Below are positions 41,521 to 49,809 of a stretch of DNA of 53,548 bases, piece after piece. Both the position numbers and the translations under genes were made by a program. The notes under the pieces were generated by a model, which was given only the letters and a program-made list of their open reading frames with translations, ran no database searches and was not told where the DNA came from. Positions within the stretch are counted from its first letter, which is position 1. Every line of letters starts with the position of its first letter. This DNA comes from Kitasatospora sp. MBT63 (GTDB taxonomy: Bacteria > Actinomycetota > Actinomycetes > Streptomycetales > Streptomycetaceae). The DNA lies in contig NZ_JAIZ01000687.1 in NCBI RefSeq assembly GCF_000710465.2, positions 7,711 to 61,258 of the forward strand, written 5' to 3'.

Positions 41521-41550
41521 TTGACTCCGCCCCTGGTCGGCACGCATAGT
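41521..41550 (+). promoter_or_regulatory. Predicted promoter of the plus-strand importer leader
   Basis: TTGACT, an 18-nt spacer and CATAGT, followed 6 nt later by the ATG of the leader ORF. It is a good housekeeping-sigma match and places the transcript start at or next to the start codon. Confidence 0.65.
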
Positions 41551-41556
41551 GCCCGC

Positions 41557-41634
41557 ATGGCTGGATATCTGGTGACTCGCAGGCACATCGACCTGCGCCG
41601 CGTGACGGCGATGAGCTGTCGCGCCGGTCGCTGA
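41557..41634 (+). CDS. Predicted leaderless RRHIDL leader peptide before ABC importer
   Basis: 25 codons: MAGYLVTRRHIDLRRVTAMS followed by CRAGR and stop. It has the full RRHIDLxRV...C motif of actinobacterial sulfur-gene leader peptides, with the Cys five residues from the end. No ribosome site precedes it; the promoter places the 5' end at the ATG. The importer operon begins 188 nt downstream. Strong motif match. Confidence 0.85.
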   Translation: MAGYLVTRRHIDLRRVTAMSCRAGR

Positions 41635-41822
41635 GCCCATTCGCGGGCGTCTCCTGACGCCGTCTGCGACGCTTCCGCCCATCGGCCGCCCGCTCGGCCC
41701 ATTCTTCCTCAATCACTCTGCTGTGGACGGCTGTTGGCCACTGCCGCCGCCCCGTGGTCCGTCGACCCCGGGAGGTCCCGGTATGCGCCTGTCCACGCGT
41801 CACCATGTCTTCAGGAGCTCCC

Positions 41823-42695
41823 GTGCGCCCCCGCATCGTCCTCGGCACCCTCACCGCCCTCGCCACCCTGCTGTCGGTCGCCGCCTGCGGCAGCGGCTCG
41901 TCCCAGGGCTCGTCCCAGGGCTCGTCCGGCGGCAACCCGTACCAGCTCGTCGAGGCCGGCACCATACATGTCGGCACGCTCTCCGACGCCCCGCCGAACG
42001 TCTACCTCAAGGACGGCAAGTTCACCGGCTTCGACAACGACCTGTTCACCGCCGTCGCCGCCAAGATCGGGCTCAAGGTGCAGTTCGCCTCGACCGACTT
42101 CTCCGCGCTGCTCTCCCAGGTCGCCAACCACAAGTTCGATGTGGGGAGTTCGTCCATCACCATCACCGAGGCCCGGAAGAAGACGGTGGACTTCAGCAAC
42201 GGCTACGACTTCGGCTACTTCGGCCTCGACGTCCCCACCGGCTCCCCGATCGCCAACTTCGACCAGCTCTCGGGCAAGCGGGTCGTGGTGGTCCAGGGCA
42301 CCGTCCAGGACGACTACGCGACCAAGAACAACCTCAACCCGGTGCGAGTGCCCGACTACAACAGCGCGCTCAACCAGCTGAAGGCCGGCACTGCGGAGGC
42401 CTGGATCTCGCCCGCCGAGATCGGCGAGAAGAGCGCCGCGGACAGCGGCGGCAAGGTGGTGCTCGCGCAGAAGCGGCTCAGCCCGGCGCCGACCGCCTTC
42501 GCGGTGGCGCACGACCACCCGAAGCTGCTCGAAGCGCTCAACAAGGCCCTCGACCAGGTGATCGCCGATGGCACCTGGACCAAGCTGCAGGAGCAGTACT
42601 ACCCGGGCCGTCCGGTGCCGGCCGACTTCAAGCCCGGCAGTGGGTCGGTCGCCTTCCCACCGGTCACCGGGGCCGCCGCCTCGCCGACCTCCTGA
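41823..42695 (+). CDS. ABC importer substrate-binding lipoprotein, amino-acid family 3
   Basis: 290 residues. Signal peptide VRPRIVLGTLTALATLLSVAAC with lipobox VAAC, then a low-complexity linker GSSQGSSQGSS encoded by a tandem repeat. The binding domain has family-3 features: GTLSDAPPNVYLKDGKFTGF, DNDLFTAVAAKIGLKVQFAS, DVGSSSITITEARKKTVDFS and RVVVVQGTVQDDYATKNN. GTG 41823 was preferred over ATG 41805 because AGGAG lies 5 nt before it. With the two following genes it forms a polar amino-acid-type importer; the RRHIDL leader points to cystine or another sulfur amino acid, which is an inference. Confidence 0.9.
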   Translation: MRPRIVLGTLTALATLLSVAACGSGSSQGSSQGSSGGNPYQLVEAGTIHVGTLSDAPPNVYLKDGKFTGFDNDLFTAVAAKIGLKVQFASTDFSALLSQVANHKFDVGSSSITITEARKKTVDFSNGYDFGYFGLDVPTGSPIANFDQLSGKRVVVVQGTVQDDYATKNNLNPVRVPDYNSALNQLKAGTAEAWISPAEIGEKSAADSGGKVVLAQKRLSPAPTAFAVAHDHPKLLEALNKALDQVIADGTWTKLQEQYYPGRPVPADFKPGSGSVAFPPVTGAAASPTS

Positions 42696-42734
42696 GCCTC
42701 CGCCGTTCCCGCGACCGACCGACAGGAGACCGAC

Positions 42735-43529
42735 GTGGACCAGCTCGGCGTGCTGGTGGAGACGTTCTTCGACTGGGGATCGATGCGTGCCGCGATCTCC
42801 GACCTGCTCACGACCGGCGTGCCCAACACGCTGATCCTCTCGGCGTCCGCCGCAACCGCCGGCACCCTGATCGGGCTTCCGCTGGCGGTCGCGGGAACGG
42901 CCAGGACGCGCTGGCTGCGCTGGCCGGCCCGGGTGTACACCGATGTGTTCCGCGGTCTGCCAGCCGTGGTCACCATCCTGCTGATCGGCGTCGGTCTGGC
43001 GCCCCAGGGGTTGGCTGTCTGGGGGCCGGACCCGTACCCGCTCGGCATTCTGGCACTCTCGCTGATCGCCGCCGCCTACTTCGGCGAGATCTTCCGCGCC
43101 GGCATCGAGAACGTGGAGGCGGGCCAGCTGGAGGCGGCGCGCGCCCTCGGGTTCTCCTACCCGGCGGCGATGCGGCTTGTGATCATCCCACTGGGCGTCC
43201 GGCGGGTGCTGCCGGCCTGGGTCAACCAGCTCATCGCGCTGGTCAAGGACTCCAGCCTGATCTACTTCCTCGGTCTGACGGCCGATCAGCGGGACCTGTT
43301 CCGGATCGGCCAGGACTCGGCGGCCAACACCGGAAACGAGTCCGCGCTGGTCCTGGCCGGGTTGTTCTATCTGCTGCTGACGGTACCCCTGACCCATCTG
43401 GTCAACGTGGTCGACCGGCGGCTGCGGCACGGGCGGCGGGTGCTCGAGGAACCCGCTGGCCTGCCGGAACCCGTGAGCCCTGACACCACGACGCCCGACA
43501 CCGCTGACGAGGGAGCCTCCCGTGCCTGA
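42735..43529 (+). CDS. Amino-acid ABC importer permease
   Basis: 264 residues with several hydrophobic segments and the HisM/GlnP-type permease loop [20 protein letters not shown] followed by [38 protein letters not shown] is the conserved N-terminal pore segment. The start is GTG with GGAGA 6 nt upstream. The hydrophilic tail ([15 protein letters not shown]) overlaps the ATPase start by 8 nt. Likely a homodimer in the membrane. Confidence 0.92.
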   Translation: MDQLGVLVETFFDWGSMRAAISDLLTTGVPNTLILSASAATAGTLIGLPLAVAGTARTRWLRWPARVYTDVFRGLPAVVTILLIGVGLAPQGLAVWGPDPYPLGILALSLIAAAYFGEIFRAGIENVEAGQLEAARALGFSYPAAMRLVIIPLGVRRVLPAWVNQLIALVKDSSLIYFLGLTADQRDLFRIGQDSAANTGNESALVLAGLFYLLLTVPLTHLVNVVDRRLRHGRRVLEEPAGLPEPVSPDTTTPDTADEGASRA

Positions 43530-44307
43530 CCGGCGACCCATCGAGACCGCACCCACCGGCGCCCGCGTCGGCTCACTCTTCTCCCCGGTCAGCCTGGCCA
43601 CCCGGGACCTGCACCTGTCGCTCGGCGGAAACCCGGTCCTTCGCGGCGTGGACCTCGACGTGCCACGTGGCCACACGCTCTGCGTCATCGGCCCCTCCGG
43701 CTCCGGCAAGTCCACGCTGCTGCGGACCGTCAATCGGCTGCTTGAGCCCGATCGAGGCGATGTGCTGCTGGACGGCGAGAGCGTGCTGCGGTGCGATCCG
43801 AATCTGCTGCGCCAGCAGGTCGGCATGGTGTTCCAGCAGTTCAACCTGTTCCCGCATCTGAGCGTGCTGCGCAACCTCACCCTTCCGCTGCGCAAGTTGC
43901 GCGGACTCTCCCGAGAGGAGGCGGAGGAGACCGCGCTGCGCCAGCTCGACCTGGTCGGCCTGCGGCACAAGGCCCAGGCGCGGCCAGGACGGCTCTCCGG
44001 TGGCCAGCAGCAGCGGGTGGCCATCGCCCGCGCCCTGGTGATGGCACCTCAGGTGATGCTGTTCGACGAGTCCACCTCCGCGCTCGACCCCGAGCTGGTC
44101 AAGGGCGTGCTCGGCCTGATGGCAGAGCTCGGCCGCGAGGGCATGACCATGGTGGTGGTCACCCATGAGATGGGCTTCGCCCGCGAGGTCGCGGACCGGG
44201 TGGCCTTCATGGACCACGGGGTGGTGTTGGAATCCGGCTCACCGGAGGCGCTGTTCGACGCTCCGCGCAGCCCGCGGCTGCGGCAGTTCCTCGCGGATGT
44301 GCTGTGA
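43522..44307 (+). CDS. Amino-acid ABC importer ATPase
   Basis: 261 residues. Walker [10 protein letters not shown]-loop [11 protein letters not shown], signature LSGGQQQR, Walker B VMLFDES and H-loop VVTHEMG are intact. The Walker B glutamate is followed by S (DESTSALDP), a usual variant of this subfamily. The N-terminal extension of about 20 residues is hydrophilic. It completes the importer and converges on the neighbouring minus-strand importer. Confidence 0.94.
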   Translation: MPDRRPIETAPTGARVGSLFSPVSLATRDLHLSLGGNPVLRGVDLDVPRGHTLCVIGPSGSGKSTLLRTVNRLLEPDRGDVLLDGESVLRCDPNLLRQQVGMVFQQFNLFPHLSVLRNLTLPLRKLRGLSREEAEETALRQLDLVGLRHKAQARPGRLSGGQQQRVAIARALVMAPQVMLFDESTSALDPELVKGVLGLMAELGREGMTMVVVTHEMGFAREVADRVAFMDHGVVLESGSPEALFDAPRSPRLRQFLADVL

Positions 44308-44379
44308 CCGGCGGCCGGGCCGGCGCTGCTCCGCTGACCGGCGCTCGGACCCGCCACCGACGCCGGGCGGAACGCGGGA

Positions 44380-45120
44380 CTACCGTTCGAGCACGCGGGA
44401 GAGGAAGCGCCGGGTCGACTCGTGGCGGGGATCGGTGAGCACCTGCTCTGCGCTGCCCTGTTCGCGGATCACGCCGTCCTCCAGGAAGCAGATCCGGTCG
44501 GCGGCATGCCGGGCGAAGCCCATCTCGTGAGTGGCCATCAGAATGGTCAGGCCACGCTCCTTCAGGTCCGCGACCACGTCCAGCACTTCGCCCACCAGTT
44601 CGGGGTCGAGTGCTGAGGTGATCTCGTCGAAGAGCAGCACCTGCGGGTCGGTGGCAAGGGCACGGGCGATCGCGGCACGCTGCTGCTGACCGCCCGAGAG
44701 CCGGTCCGGGTAGTCCTGTGCCTTGTCCGCGAGGCCCAACCGGGCGAGCAGTTCCCGGGCGGTCTCCTCGGCCTGCCTGCGTGGCACCTTGTGCACCTGG
44801 CGCGGTGCGAGCGTGATGTTGTCCAGCACGCTCAGGTGCGGGAACAGGTTGTAGGCCTGGAAGACGATGCTGATCTGCCGGCGGGCCAGGCTGGCGTCCA
44901 GGCGGGGATCGGTCAGCTCGGTCCCACCCAGGTGGACGGTGCCGTCGTCGACGACGTCCAACAGGTCCACGCATCGCAGGAGGGTGGACTTGCCCGAGCC
45001 CGAGCCGCCGATCAGGCAGACCACCTGGTGCTCGGCGACGTCCAGGTCGATCGAGCGCAGGACCAGGCGTGAGCCGTACGCCTTGCGCAGACCACGGATC
45101 CGCAGAGGTGGCTCGCTCAC
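44380..45120 (-). CDS. Amino-acid ABC importer ATPase of second system
   Basis: 246 residues. Walker A GGSGSGKS, Q-loop VFQAYNLFPHL, signature LSGGQQQR, Walker B VLLFDEI and H-loop MATHEMG. GTG start overlaps the permease stop (GTGA). Long upstream extensions of the frame run through the permease gene and were rejected. Similar to the ATPase of the plus-strand importer 70 nt away, so the two tail-to-tail systems are related. Confidence 0.93.
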   Translation of the reverse strand: MSEPPLRIRGLRKAYGSRLVLRSIDLDVAEHQVVCLIGGSGSGKSTLLRCVDLLDVVDDGTVHLGGTELTDPRLDASLARRQISIVFQAYNLFPHLSVLDNITLAPRQVHKVPRRQAEETARELLARLGLADKAQDYPDRLSGGQQQRAAIARALATDPQVLLFDEITSALDPELVGEVLDVVADLKERGLTILMATHEMGFARHAADRICFLEDGVIREQGSAEQVLTDPRHESTRRFLSRVLER

Positions 45121-46016
45121 TGTCCCGCCTCCGCCCACGTGCGCTGCGCCCCGCGGCTCTGCAGCCGGTCGGCATACCTGGTCAACGGGATGGTCACCGC
45201 GATGAACAGGACGGCCGCCGCCAGGTAGGGGGTGTAGTTGAAGTCGTAGTCCGCCTTGATCTGCGCGACCCGTAGCGCCTCCAGCGGCCCGAGGACGGCC
45301 ACCAGCGCGGTGTCCTTCTGCAGGGCGATGAAGTCGTTGAGCAGCGGAGGCAGGACGTTGCGCACCGCCTGCGGCAGGATCACCCGCCGGAGGGTCTGCG
45401 ACTCGCTGAGCCCGAGCGCCCGAGCGGCATTGCGCTGCGCCGGGTGCACCGAGTTCAGGCCGGCCCGCAGCACCTCGCCGACGTAGGCGGTGTAGGAGAG
45501 CACCAGTGCGATCACCCCCAGTACCCAGGGCTGGGAGGGCGTGCCCTGCAGCTGGAGCGCCGGCAGGCCGAAGCCGACCAGGAAGACCAGCAGCAGGGTC
45601 GGCACCCCGCGGAACACGTCTACGTACAGGGTCGCGGCCACGCGCAGCGGCTGCAGTCCGGGAGACCGGGTCACCCGCACCAGGGCGATCAGCAGGCCCA
45701 GGACCAGGATCAGCACCTCGGCGATCAGAAACATCCGGACGTTGAGCCAGAAGCCGTCCAGTACCGCGGAGAACGTTCTGCGGAACTCCGCGCCGTCCAG
45801 GAACCGGCTGTGCAGCCGGTCCCAGCCCGGCGAGGCGACCACCGCCGCCACCGCCGCCACCAGGCTCGCCAGGGTGCACAGGGTGGCGATCCAGCTGTTG
45901 CGGCGCTTGCGGGCGCGGCGGAACCGCTCCCGCTCGAGCTGTCGCTCACTGGGCCGGTACTGCTCGTCCTGCATGTCGGCCTGCTGATTCAGCTCGGCCG
46001 TGGTCTCGTGCTCCAC
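45117..46016 (-). CDS. Amino-acid ABC importer permease of second system
   Basis: 299 residues from GTG 46016. The N-terminal 50 residues are hydrophilic and charged (EQYRPSERQLERERFRRARK), then membrane segments (LASLVAAVAAVVASPGW; MFLIAEVLILVLGLLIALVR) and the permease loop AARALGLSESQTLRRVILPQ followed by AVRNVLPPLLNDFIALQKDT. FRGVPTLLLVFLVGFGLPAL is typical of this class. An internal ATG (MQDEQYRPSE) is an alternative start. The start lies 11 nt after the binding-protein stop. Confidence 0.9.
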   Translation of the reverse strand: MEHETTAELNQQADMQDEQYRPSERQLERERFRRARKRRNSWIATLCTLASLVAAVAAVVASPGWDRLHSRFLDGAEFRRTFSAVLDGFWLNVRMFLIAEVLILVLGLLIALVRVTRSPGLQPLRVAATLYVDVFRGVPTLLLVFLVGFGLPALQLQGTPSQPWVLGVIALVLSYTAYVGEVLRAGLNSVHPAQRNAARALGLSESQTLRRVILPQAVRNVLPPLLNDFIALQKDTALVAVLGPLEALRVAQIKADYDFNYTPYLAAAVLFIAVTIPLTRYADRLQSRGAQRTWAEAGQ

Positions 46017-46027
46017 CGCTCGACCCG

Positions 46028-46903
46028 CTACGGCTTGAGCTCGGGGGCGTTGGCCGAGGCCGAGAGCCACTGGGAGGTGATCTTGTCCAGGGTCCCGTCG
46101 GCCTTGAGCGCGGCAAGCGCCTGGTTGACGCAGGAGGTCAGCCCGCTGCCCTTGCCCAGCAGCAGGCCGAACTGCTCCGGCGTGCCGCCGGCGTACCCGA
46201 ACTGGCCCAGGATCTTGCCGCCCTGCAGCTCCGACCCGGCCAGGTAGAACACCGTCGGCAGGTCGGTGACGAGTGCGTCGATCTGCCCGTTCTGCAGGGC
46301 GTTGACCTCGTCGTTGGTGGTGTTGAAGACGCTTGGCTGCTGACCGGGCTTGATCTCGTCGATCACCGCCTGGTAGCTGGTGGTGGCCACCTGCACGCCG
46401 ATCTTGGCGTCCTTGAGCGCGGCCAACGTGGTCGCACCCGCGTACTTCGACTTGCTCAGCACCAGGACGGCCTGATTGGCCGTGTAGTAACTGGTGGAGA
46501 AGTCAACCGCCTTCGCCCGCTCCGGCGTACTGGAGATCTCGTTGACGTCGAAGTCGAAACTCTTGGCCCCCGGGGCATAGGAGTTGTCGAAGGGTTCGAC
46601 CACCCACTTCACCTGGTTCTGGCTGAATCCGAGCTTCCCGGCCACCGCGTAGGCCACGGCACTCTCGAAGCCCTTGCCGTCCGCCGGGTCGTTGTTGTCG
46701 AACCACGGCGAATAGGCGGGGGAGTCGGTGGCGACGGTCAACTGCCCCTGCTTGTAAAGGCTTGGGCTGGTCGCGCAGCCGGCGGGCGCTGTCGCGGCCG
46801 AGGTGGCCGGGGCCGTGGTCTGCGGCTGGGGCGCGCAGGCGGCGGCCGTAAGGACGACGACGGCGCCCAGCGAGGCAGCGGTGAACGTGCGGGCACGAGG
46901 CAT
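46028..46903 (-). CDS. ABC importer substrate-binding lipoprotein of second system
   Basis: 291 residues. Signal peptide with lipobox (GAVVVLTAAACAP), a Thr/Ala linker (PQTTAPATSAATAPA), then a family-3 binding domain: GQLTVATDSPAYSPWFDNND, KGFESAVAYAVAGKLGFSQN, DFDVNEISSTPERAKAVDFS and IGVQVATTSYQAVIDEIKPG. AAGGAA stands a few bases before ATG 46903. First structural gene behind the leader ORF at 46970-47044. Probable sulfur amino-acid ligand by context. Confidence 0.9.
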   Translation of the reverse strand: MPRARTFTAASLGAVVVLTAAACAPQPQTTAPATSAATAPAGCATSPSLYKQGQLTVATDSPAYSPWFDNNDPADGKGFESAVAYAVAGKLGFSQNQVKWVVEPFDNSYAPGAKSFDFDVNEISSTPERAKAVDFSTSYYTANQAVLVLSKSKYAGATTLAALKDAKIGVQVATTSYQAVIDEIKPGQQPSVFNTTNDEVNALQNGQIDALVTDLPTVFYLAGSELQGGKILGQFGYAGGTPEQFGLLLGKGSGLTSCVNQALAALKADGTLDKITSQWLSASANAPELKP

Positions 46904-46969
46904 GGGAGGTTCCTTCGAGCAGGGGTCCGGAACGGACGGTACGAACAAGGGGAGATCAGGGCAGCGCGT

Positions 46970-47044
46970 TCAGCGACAGAGGTCACCGGCGCAACGCACG
47001 TGGTCAACGTGCCTGCGGCGTACCAGGGGGAGGGTTCCGGACAT
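46970..47044 (-). CDS. Predicted leaderless RRHVD leader peptide before second importer
   Basis: 24 codons. It starts MSGTLPLVRRRHVDHVRCAG and ends DLCR-stop, so it keeps RRHVD...R and has Cys codons at 18 and 23. It sits 7 nt behind a -10 element and has no ribosome site. A small inverted repeat (GTCCG/CGGAC) lies in the 66 nt between it and the binding-protein gene and might take part in attenuation. Confidence 0.85.
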   Translation of the reverse strand: MSGTLPLVRRRHVDHVRCAGDLCR

Positions 47045-47051
47045 GCTTTTC

Positions 47052-47081
47052 AGCATTCCGGGCGGTGCGGTGCGATGTCAA
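47052..47081 (-). promoter_or_regulatory. Predicted promoter of the second importer leader
   Basis: Minus strand: perfect -35 TTGACA, 18-nt spacer, -10 AATGCT, then 7 nt to the leader ATG. Same architecture as the other leader promoters. Confidence 0.65.
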
Positions 47082-47119
47082 TCAGGGCGGCTACCGTTCG
47101 ATAACGGCGGGGCAACATG

Positions 47120-47572
47120 TCAGCTGGTGAGATGGAGAACCCGGTCGCCCTCGCGCAGGCCGAACAGTTCGGCCGCGGAACCGCCGCGCACCACCAATTC
47201 GGCGAAGCCCAGACCCGAGCTCCCGACGGTGATGCCCGGTTCGCCGTACGGTACGTCGGGCAGCCGGTCGTAGCAGCGCACCTGCACCCCGCGGCCCTCG
47301 CGTGCACTGTGGACGGGCACGACGGCCGTGGCCCGGTAGCCGGGGATGGCAGTGGCAGGCCGGTCCAGCTTGCAGTTGCCGAAGTTGTCCACCACGGCGA
47401 CCCGCACCGCACCGGCCCCCTCGGCGTCCCCCACCTGCCGATCGGGCGGGGCCACGACATGCGGGCGTGCGGGGATCGGGCGGCCGTCCACCAGCCAACG
47501 GGCCAGCAGCGGCACGTACCAGAGACTGCGGAACTGGGTCCGCGCGAGGGACCGCCTGCGGCCGTACGCCAC
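47120..47572 (-). CDS. SAM hydroxide adenosyltransferase-like C-terminal domain only
   Basis: 150 residues from a GTG without a clear ribosome site. VRVAVVDNFGNCKLDRPATA matches the 'IDxFGN' strand, and SSGLGFAELVVRGGSAAELF followed by GLREGDRVLHL matches the closing barrel of the DUF62/SAM hydrolase and chlorinase/fluorinase C-terminal domain. The larger N-terminal SAM-binding domain is absent; upstream sequence in the frame (HAADARAWQRPRVAYG) does not restore it. It may be a truncated gene or a diverged one-domain protein. On the same strand as the second importer, but the leader promoter lies between them. Confidence 0.6.
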   Translation of the reverse strand: MAYGRRRSLARTQFRSLWYVPLLARWLVDGRPIPARPHVVAPPDRQVGDAEGAGAVRVAVVDNFGNCKLDRPATAIPGYRATAVVPVHSAREGRGVQVRCYDRLPDVPYGEPGITVGSSGLGFAELVVRGGSAAELFGLREGDRVLHLTS

Positions 47573-47724
47573 GCGCGGCCGCTGCCAGGCGCGTGCGTCG
47601 GCGGCGTGTCGCGGCGCCCAACGCGCCGGCTCTCGCTGTCGGGGGGTCGACCCTCGTTCCGTGGGAGCTGGACCATGGGAGGTCGTGAATTGTCCAGTCT
47701 TGCCCCGTTATGAGGGTAGTGGGT

Positions 47725-47753
47725 TTGACTATTTTCTTATGGTGACTCAAAGT
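47725..47753 (+). promoter_or_regulatory. Predicted promoter of the Dpp/Opp-type operon leader
   Basis: TTGACT, a 17-nt spacer and CAAAGT (weak -10), followed 7 nt later by ATG of a Cys-rich short ORF. The arrangement repeats that of the three other leader promoters. Confidence 0.45.
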
Positions 47754-47760
47754 TCTGCGT

Positions 47761-47862
47761 ATGTCTCCGAACGGTCCTTCCCGCCCCTGCGCTGCCTTTG
47801 AGCCGGCGCGGTTCGGCGTGTGCGCGGCCTTCGTGGACGGCGTCACCTGTCGATGTCGGTGA
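47761..47862 (+). CDS. Predicted leaderless Cys-rich short ORF before Dpp/Opp-type operon
   Basis: 33 codons; starts MSPNGPSRPCAAFEPARFGV and ends VTCRCR-stop, with Cys codons at 10, 21, 30 and 32. It lacks the RRHxD core, but its position behind a TTGACT promoter, the missing ribosome site and the Cys-Arg-Cys-Arg end are like the other leaders and like polycysteine leaderless uORFs of mycobacteria. It ends 225 nt before the binding-protein gene. It is the weakest of the five leader candidates. Confidence 0.45.
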   Translation: MSPNGPSRPCAAFEPARFGVCAAFVDGVTCRCR

Positions 47863-47938
47863 CGTCCGGGCGCTGACGATGCGGCCCTGCGGGCCTGCGT
47901 CGCATTGACTCCCGCTGTCCGGCCATGGCCCTCTCCTG

Positions 47939-47968
47939 CCTGTCGCCCTGTCGCCCTGTCGCCCTGTC
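47939..47968 (+). repeat. Octamer tandem repeat CCTGTCGC
   Basis: Three perfect copies of CCTGTCGC followed by CCTGTC, inside the untranslated stretch between the Cys-rich ORF and the binding-protein gene. It may arise from slippage or be part of a leader RNA structure. The remaining 200 nt before the gene show no other ORF with support. Confidence 0.7.
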
Positions 47969-48087
47969 TGCTGACCGGGGCCCGGTGTCGGGTGTCGTCC
48001 GCCGTTCCCTCCGCCACGCCCTTTCCGCACTGTCCCGTAGGCCGCCCTGACCGGTTGTCTACGATCCAATTCCCCGAAGAGGTAATC

Positions 48088-49797
48088 ATGACCAAGAGCA
48101 GGGCCGCCGTAGCGGCTGCCGCCGTCGTACTGCTGGCCGGGTTCACCGCGGCCTGCGGCGCCGGTGGGAGTACGAGTTCCTCGGCGCCCGCCGCGTTCGA
48201 CCCCAACGCCTGCCAAGGTGGCACCCTGACGGTGCTCAACCACCGCGGGCAGGGGAACTTCGACCCGGCCGAGCTCTACACGTCCGGTGGCGGAAAGGTG
48301 CCCACCCTGGTCTTCCGGACGCTGACCACTCGCAACCACACCACCGACGGCCCGGACAGCGCCAAGGTCGTGCCGGACCTCGCCACCGACACCGGCGAGC
48401 CCAACCAGGACGCCACGGTCTGGACCTACCACCTCAAGCCGGGGGTCAAGTTCGAGGACGGCACCCCGATCAGGTCCGCCGACGTCAAGTACGGCCTGGA
48501 GCGCTCCTTCGCGCCCGAGCTCCCGGGCGGCCCGCCCTACCTGCGCGACTGGCTGGTCGGCGGCGAGGCGTACCAGGGCCCGTACAAGGGCGGCGAGTTG
48601 GCCTCGATCGAGACTCCCGACGACAGCACGATCGTCTTCAAGCTGCGCAAGCCCGAGGGCGACTTCCCGTTCCTGGCGACCGCCACCCAGTTCGCGCCGG
48701 TGCCCAAGGACAAGGACACCGGCACCGCCTACCAGAAGCATCCGGTCTCCTCCGGCCCGTACAAGGTCGTCAGCAACGACGGCGGCAAGAGCATCCAGCT
48801 GGACCGCAACCCCAACTGGTCGCGCGCGGTCGACGACCAGCGCCTCGCCTGCCCCGACAGGATCGTGGTCACCTCCGGCCTCGACCAGTCCGTCATCAAC
48901 CAGCGCCTGGCCGCCGGCACCGGCGACGACGCCCGCGCCGTGACCACCGACACCAATGTCGACGCCTCGGTGCTGGCGAAACTGAACGGGGATGCCGCCC
49001 TCAAGAAGCGAGTGGTCACCGGTTACTTCGGCGAGACCCAGTACCTGGCGTTCAACCCGAAGGTGAAGCCCTTCGACGACGCCCGGGTGCGCCAGGCGAT
49101 CTCGTACGCGATCGACCGCGAGTCGGTGGTCAACGCGGTCGGCGGCACCGCCGTCGCCAAGCCCGCCACCACCTTCCTGCCCGACCAGCCCGCATTCGGC
49201 TACACGCCGTACGACTACTTCCCGGCGGGGCAGAGCGGTGACCCGGCCAAGGCCAAGGAGCTGCTGGCGCAGGCCGGTTACCCGAACGGCCTGACCATCA
49301 CCCTCGACCACTCCACCGTGACCGGCGACGGCAGCGGCCCGGAGGTCGCGGCCGCCGTCCAGCAGGCGCTCGGCAAGGCCGGGATCACCGTCAAGCTGGA
49401 GGGCACCGCCGACGACGACTACCAGACGAAGTACCAGAAGCCGGCCACCGAGCCCGGCCTCTTCGTGGCCAGTTGGGGCGCCGACTGGCCGTCCGGCGGA
49501 CCCTTCCTGGCGCCGATCTTCGACGGGCGGCAGATCCTGGCCGACGGCGGCAACTACAACTCCGCGCAGCTGAACGACCCTCAGGTCAACGCGGAGATCG
49601 ACGCGGCGAACAAGATCACCGACCCGGCCAAGGCCGCCCAGGCCTGGGGCAGGCTCGACGCCGAACTCGGCAAGCAGGCGTACACCGTGCCGCTGTTCCA
49701 CCCGATCTACAAGCGGCTCTACGGCACGGGCGTGAAGAACGCCTACGTCAGCCAGTGGAACGGCCTGTACGACCTCTCCCGCATCTCGGTGAAGTAA
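48088..49797 (+). CDS. Dpp/Opp-type ABC importer substrate-binding lipoprotein
   Basis: 569 residues, family-5 binding protein. Signal peptide with lipobox (LLAGFTAACGAG). Signatures: QGNFDPAELYTSGGGKVPTL, VWTYHLKPGVKFEDGTPIRS, ADVKYGLERSF, PVSSGPYKVVSNDGGKSIQL, DARVRQAISYAIDRESVVNA, PAKAKELLAQAGYPNGLTIT and SWGADWPSGGPFLAPIF. Such proteins deliver peptides, glutathione or other larger solutes to the permease. In this sulfur-related region glutathione or sulfur peptides are plausible, but the ligand is not readable. ATG 48088 has GAAGAGG upstream; the frame extends further left as non-coding sequence. Confidence 0.92.
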   Translation: MTKSRAAVAAAAVVLLAGFTAACGAGGSTSSSAPAAFDPNACQGGTLTVLNHRGQGNFDPAELYTSGGGKVPTLVFRTLTTRNHTTDGPDSAKVVPDLATDTGEPNQDATVWTYHLKPGVKFEDGTPIRSADVKYGLERSFAPELPGGPPYLRDWLVGGEAYQGPYKGGELASIETPDDSTIVFKLRKPEGDFPFLATATQFAPVPKDKDTGTAYQKHPVSSGPYKVVSNDGGKSIQLDRNPNWSRAVDDQRLACPDRIVVTSGLDQSVINQRLAAGTGDDARAVTTDTNVDASVLAKLNGDAALKKRVVTGYFGETQYLAFNPKVKPFDDARVRQAISYAIDRESVVNAVGGTAVAKPATTFLPDQPAFGYTPYDYFPAGQSGDPAKAKELLAQAGYPNGLTITLDHSTVTGDGSGPEVAAAVQQALGKAGITVKLEGTADDDYQTKYQKPATEPGLFVASWGADWPSGGPFLAPIFDGRQILADGGNYNSAQLNDPQVNAEIDAANKITDPAKAAQAWGRLDAELGKQAYTVPLFHPIYKRLYGTGVKNAYVSQWNGLYDLSRISVK

Positions 49798-49809
49798 GGA
49801 CCAAGCACA

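Noticed and set aside
41783..41830. ATG behind GGAGG with a product starting MRLSTRHHVF, resembling another leader
   Set aside because: The core Asp and a terminal Cys are lacking, and the frame continues as a long shadow inside the binding-protein gene.
47925..48052. ORF beginning MALSCLSPC in the importer leader region
   Set aside because: Its sequence comes from the octamer repeat, it has no promoter geometry or RRHxD core, and the ORF at 47761 fits better.
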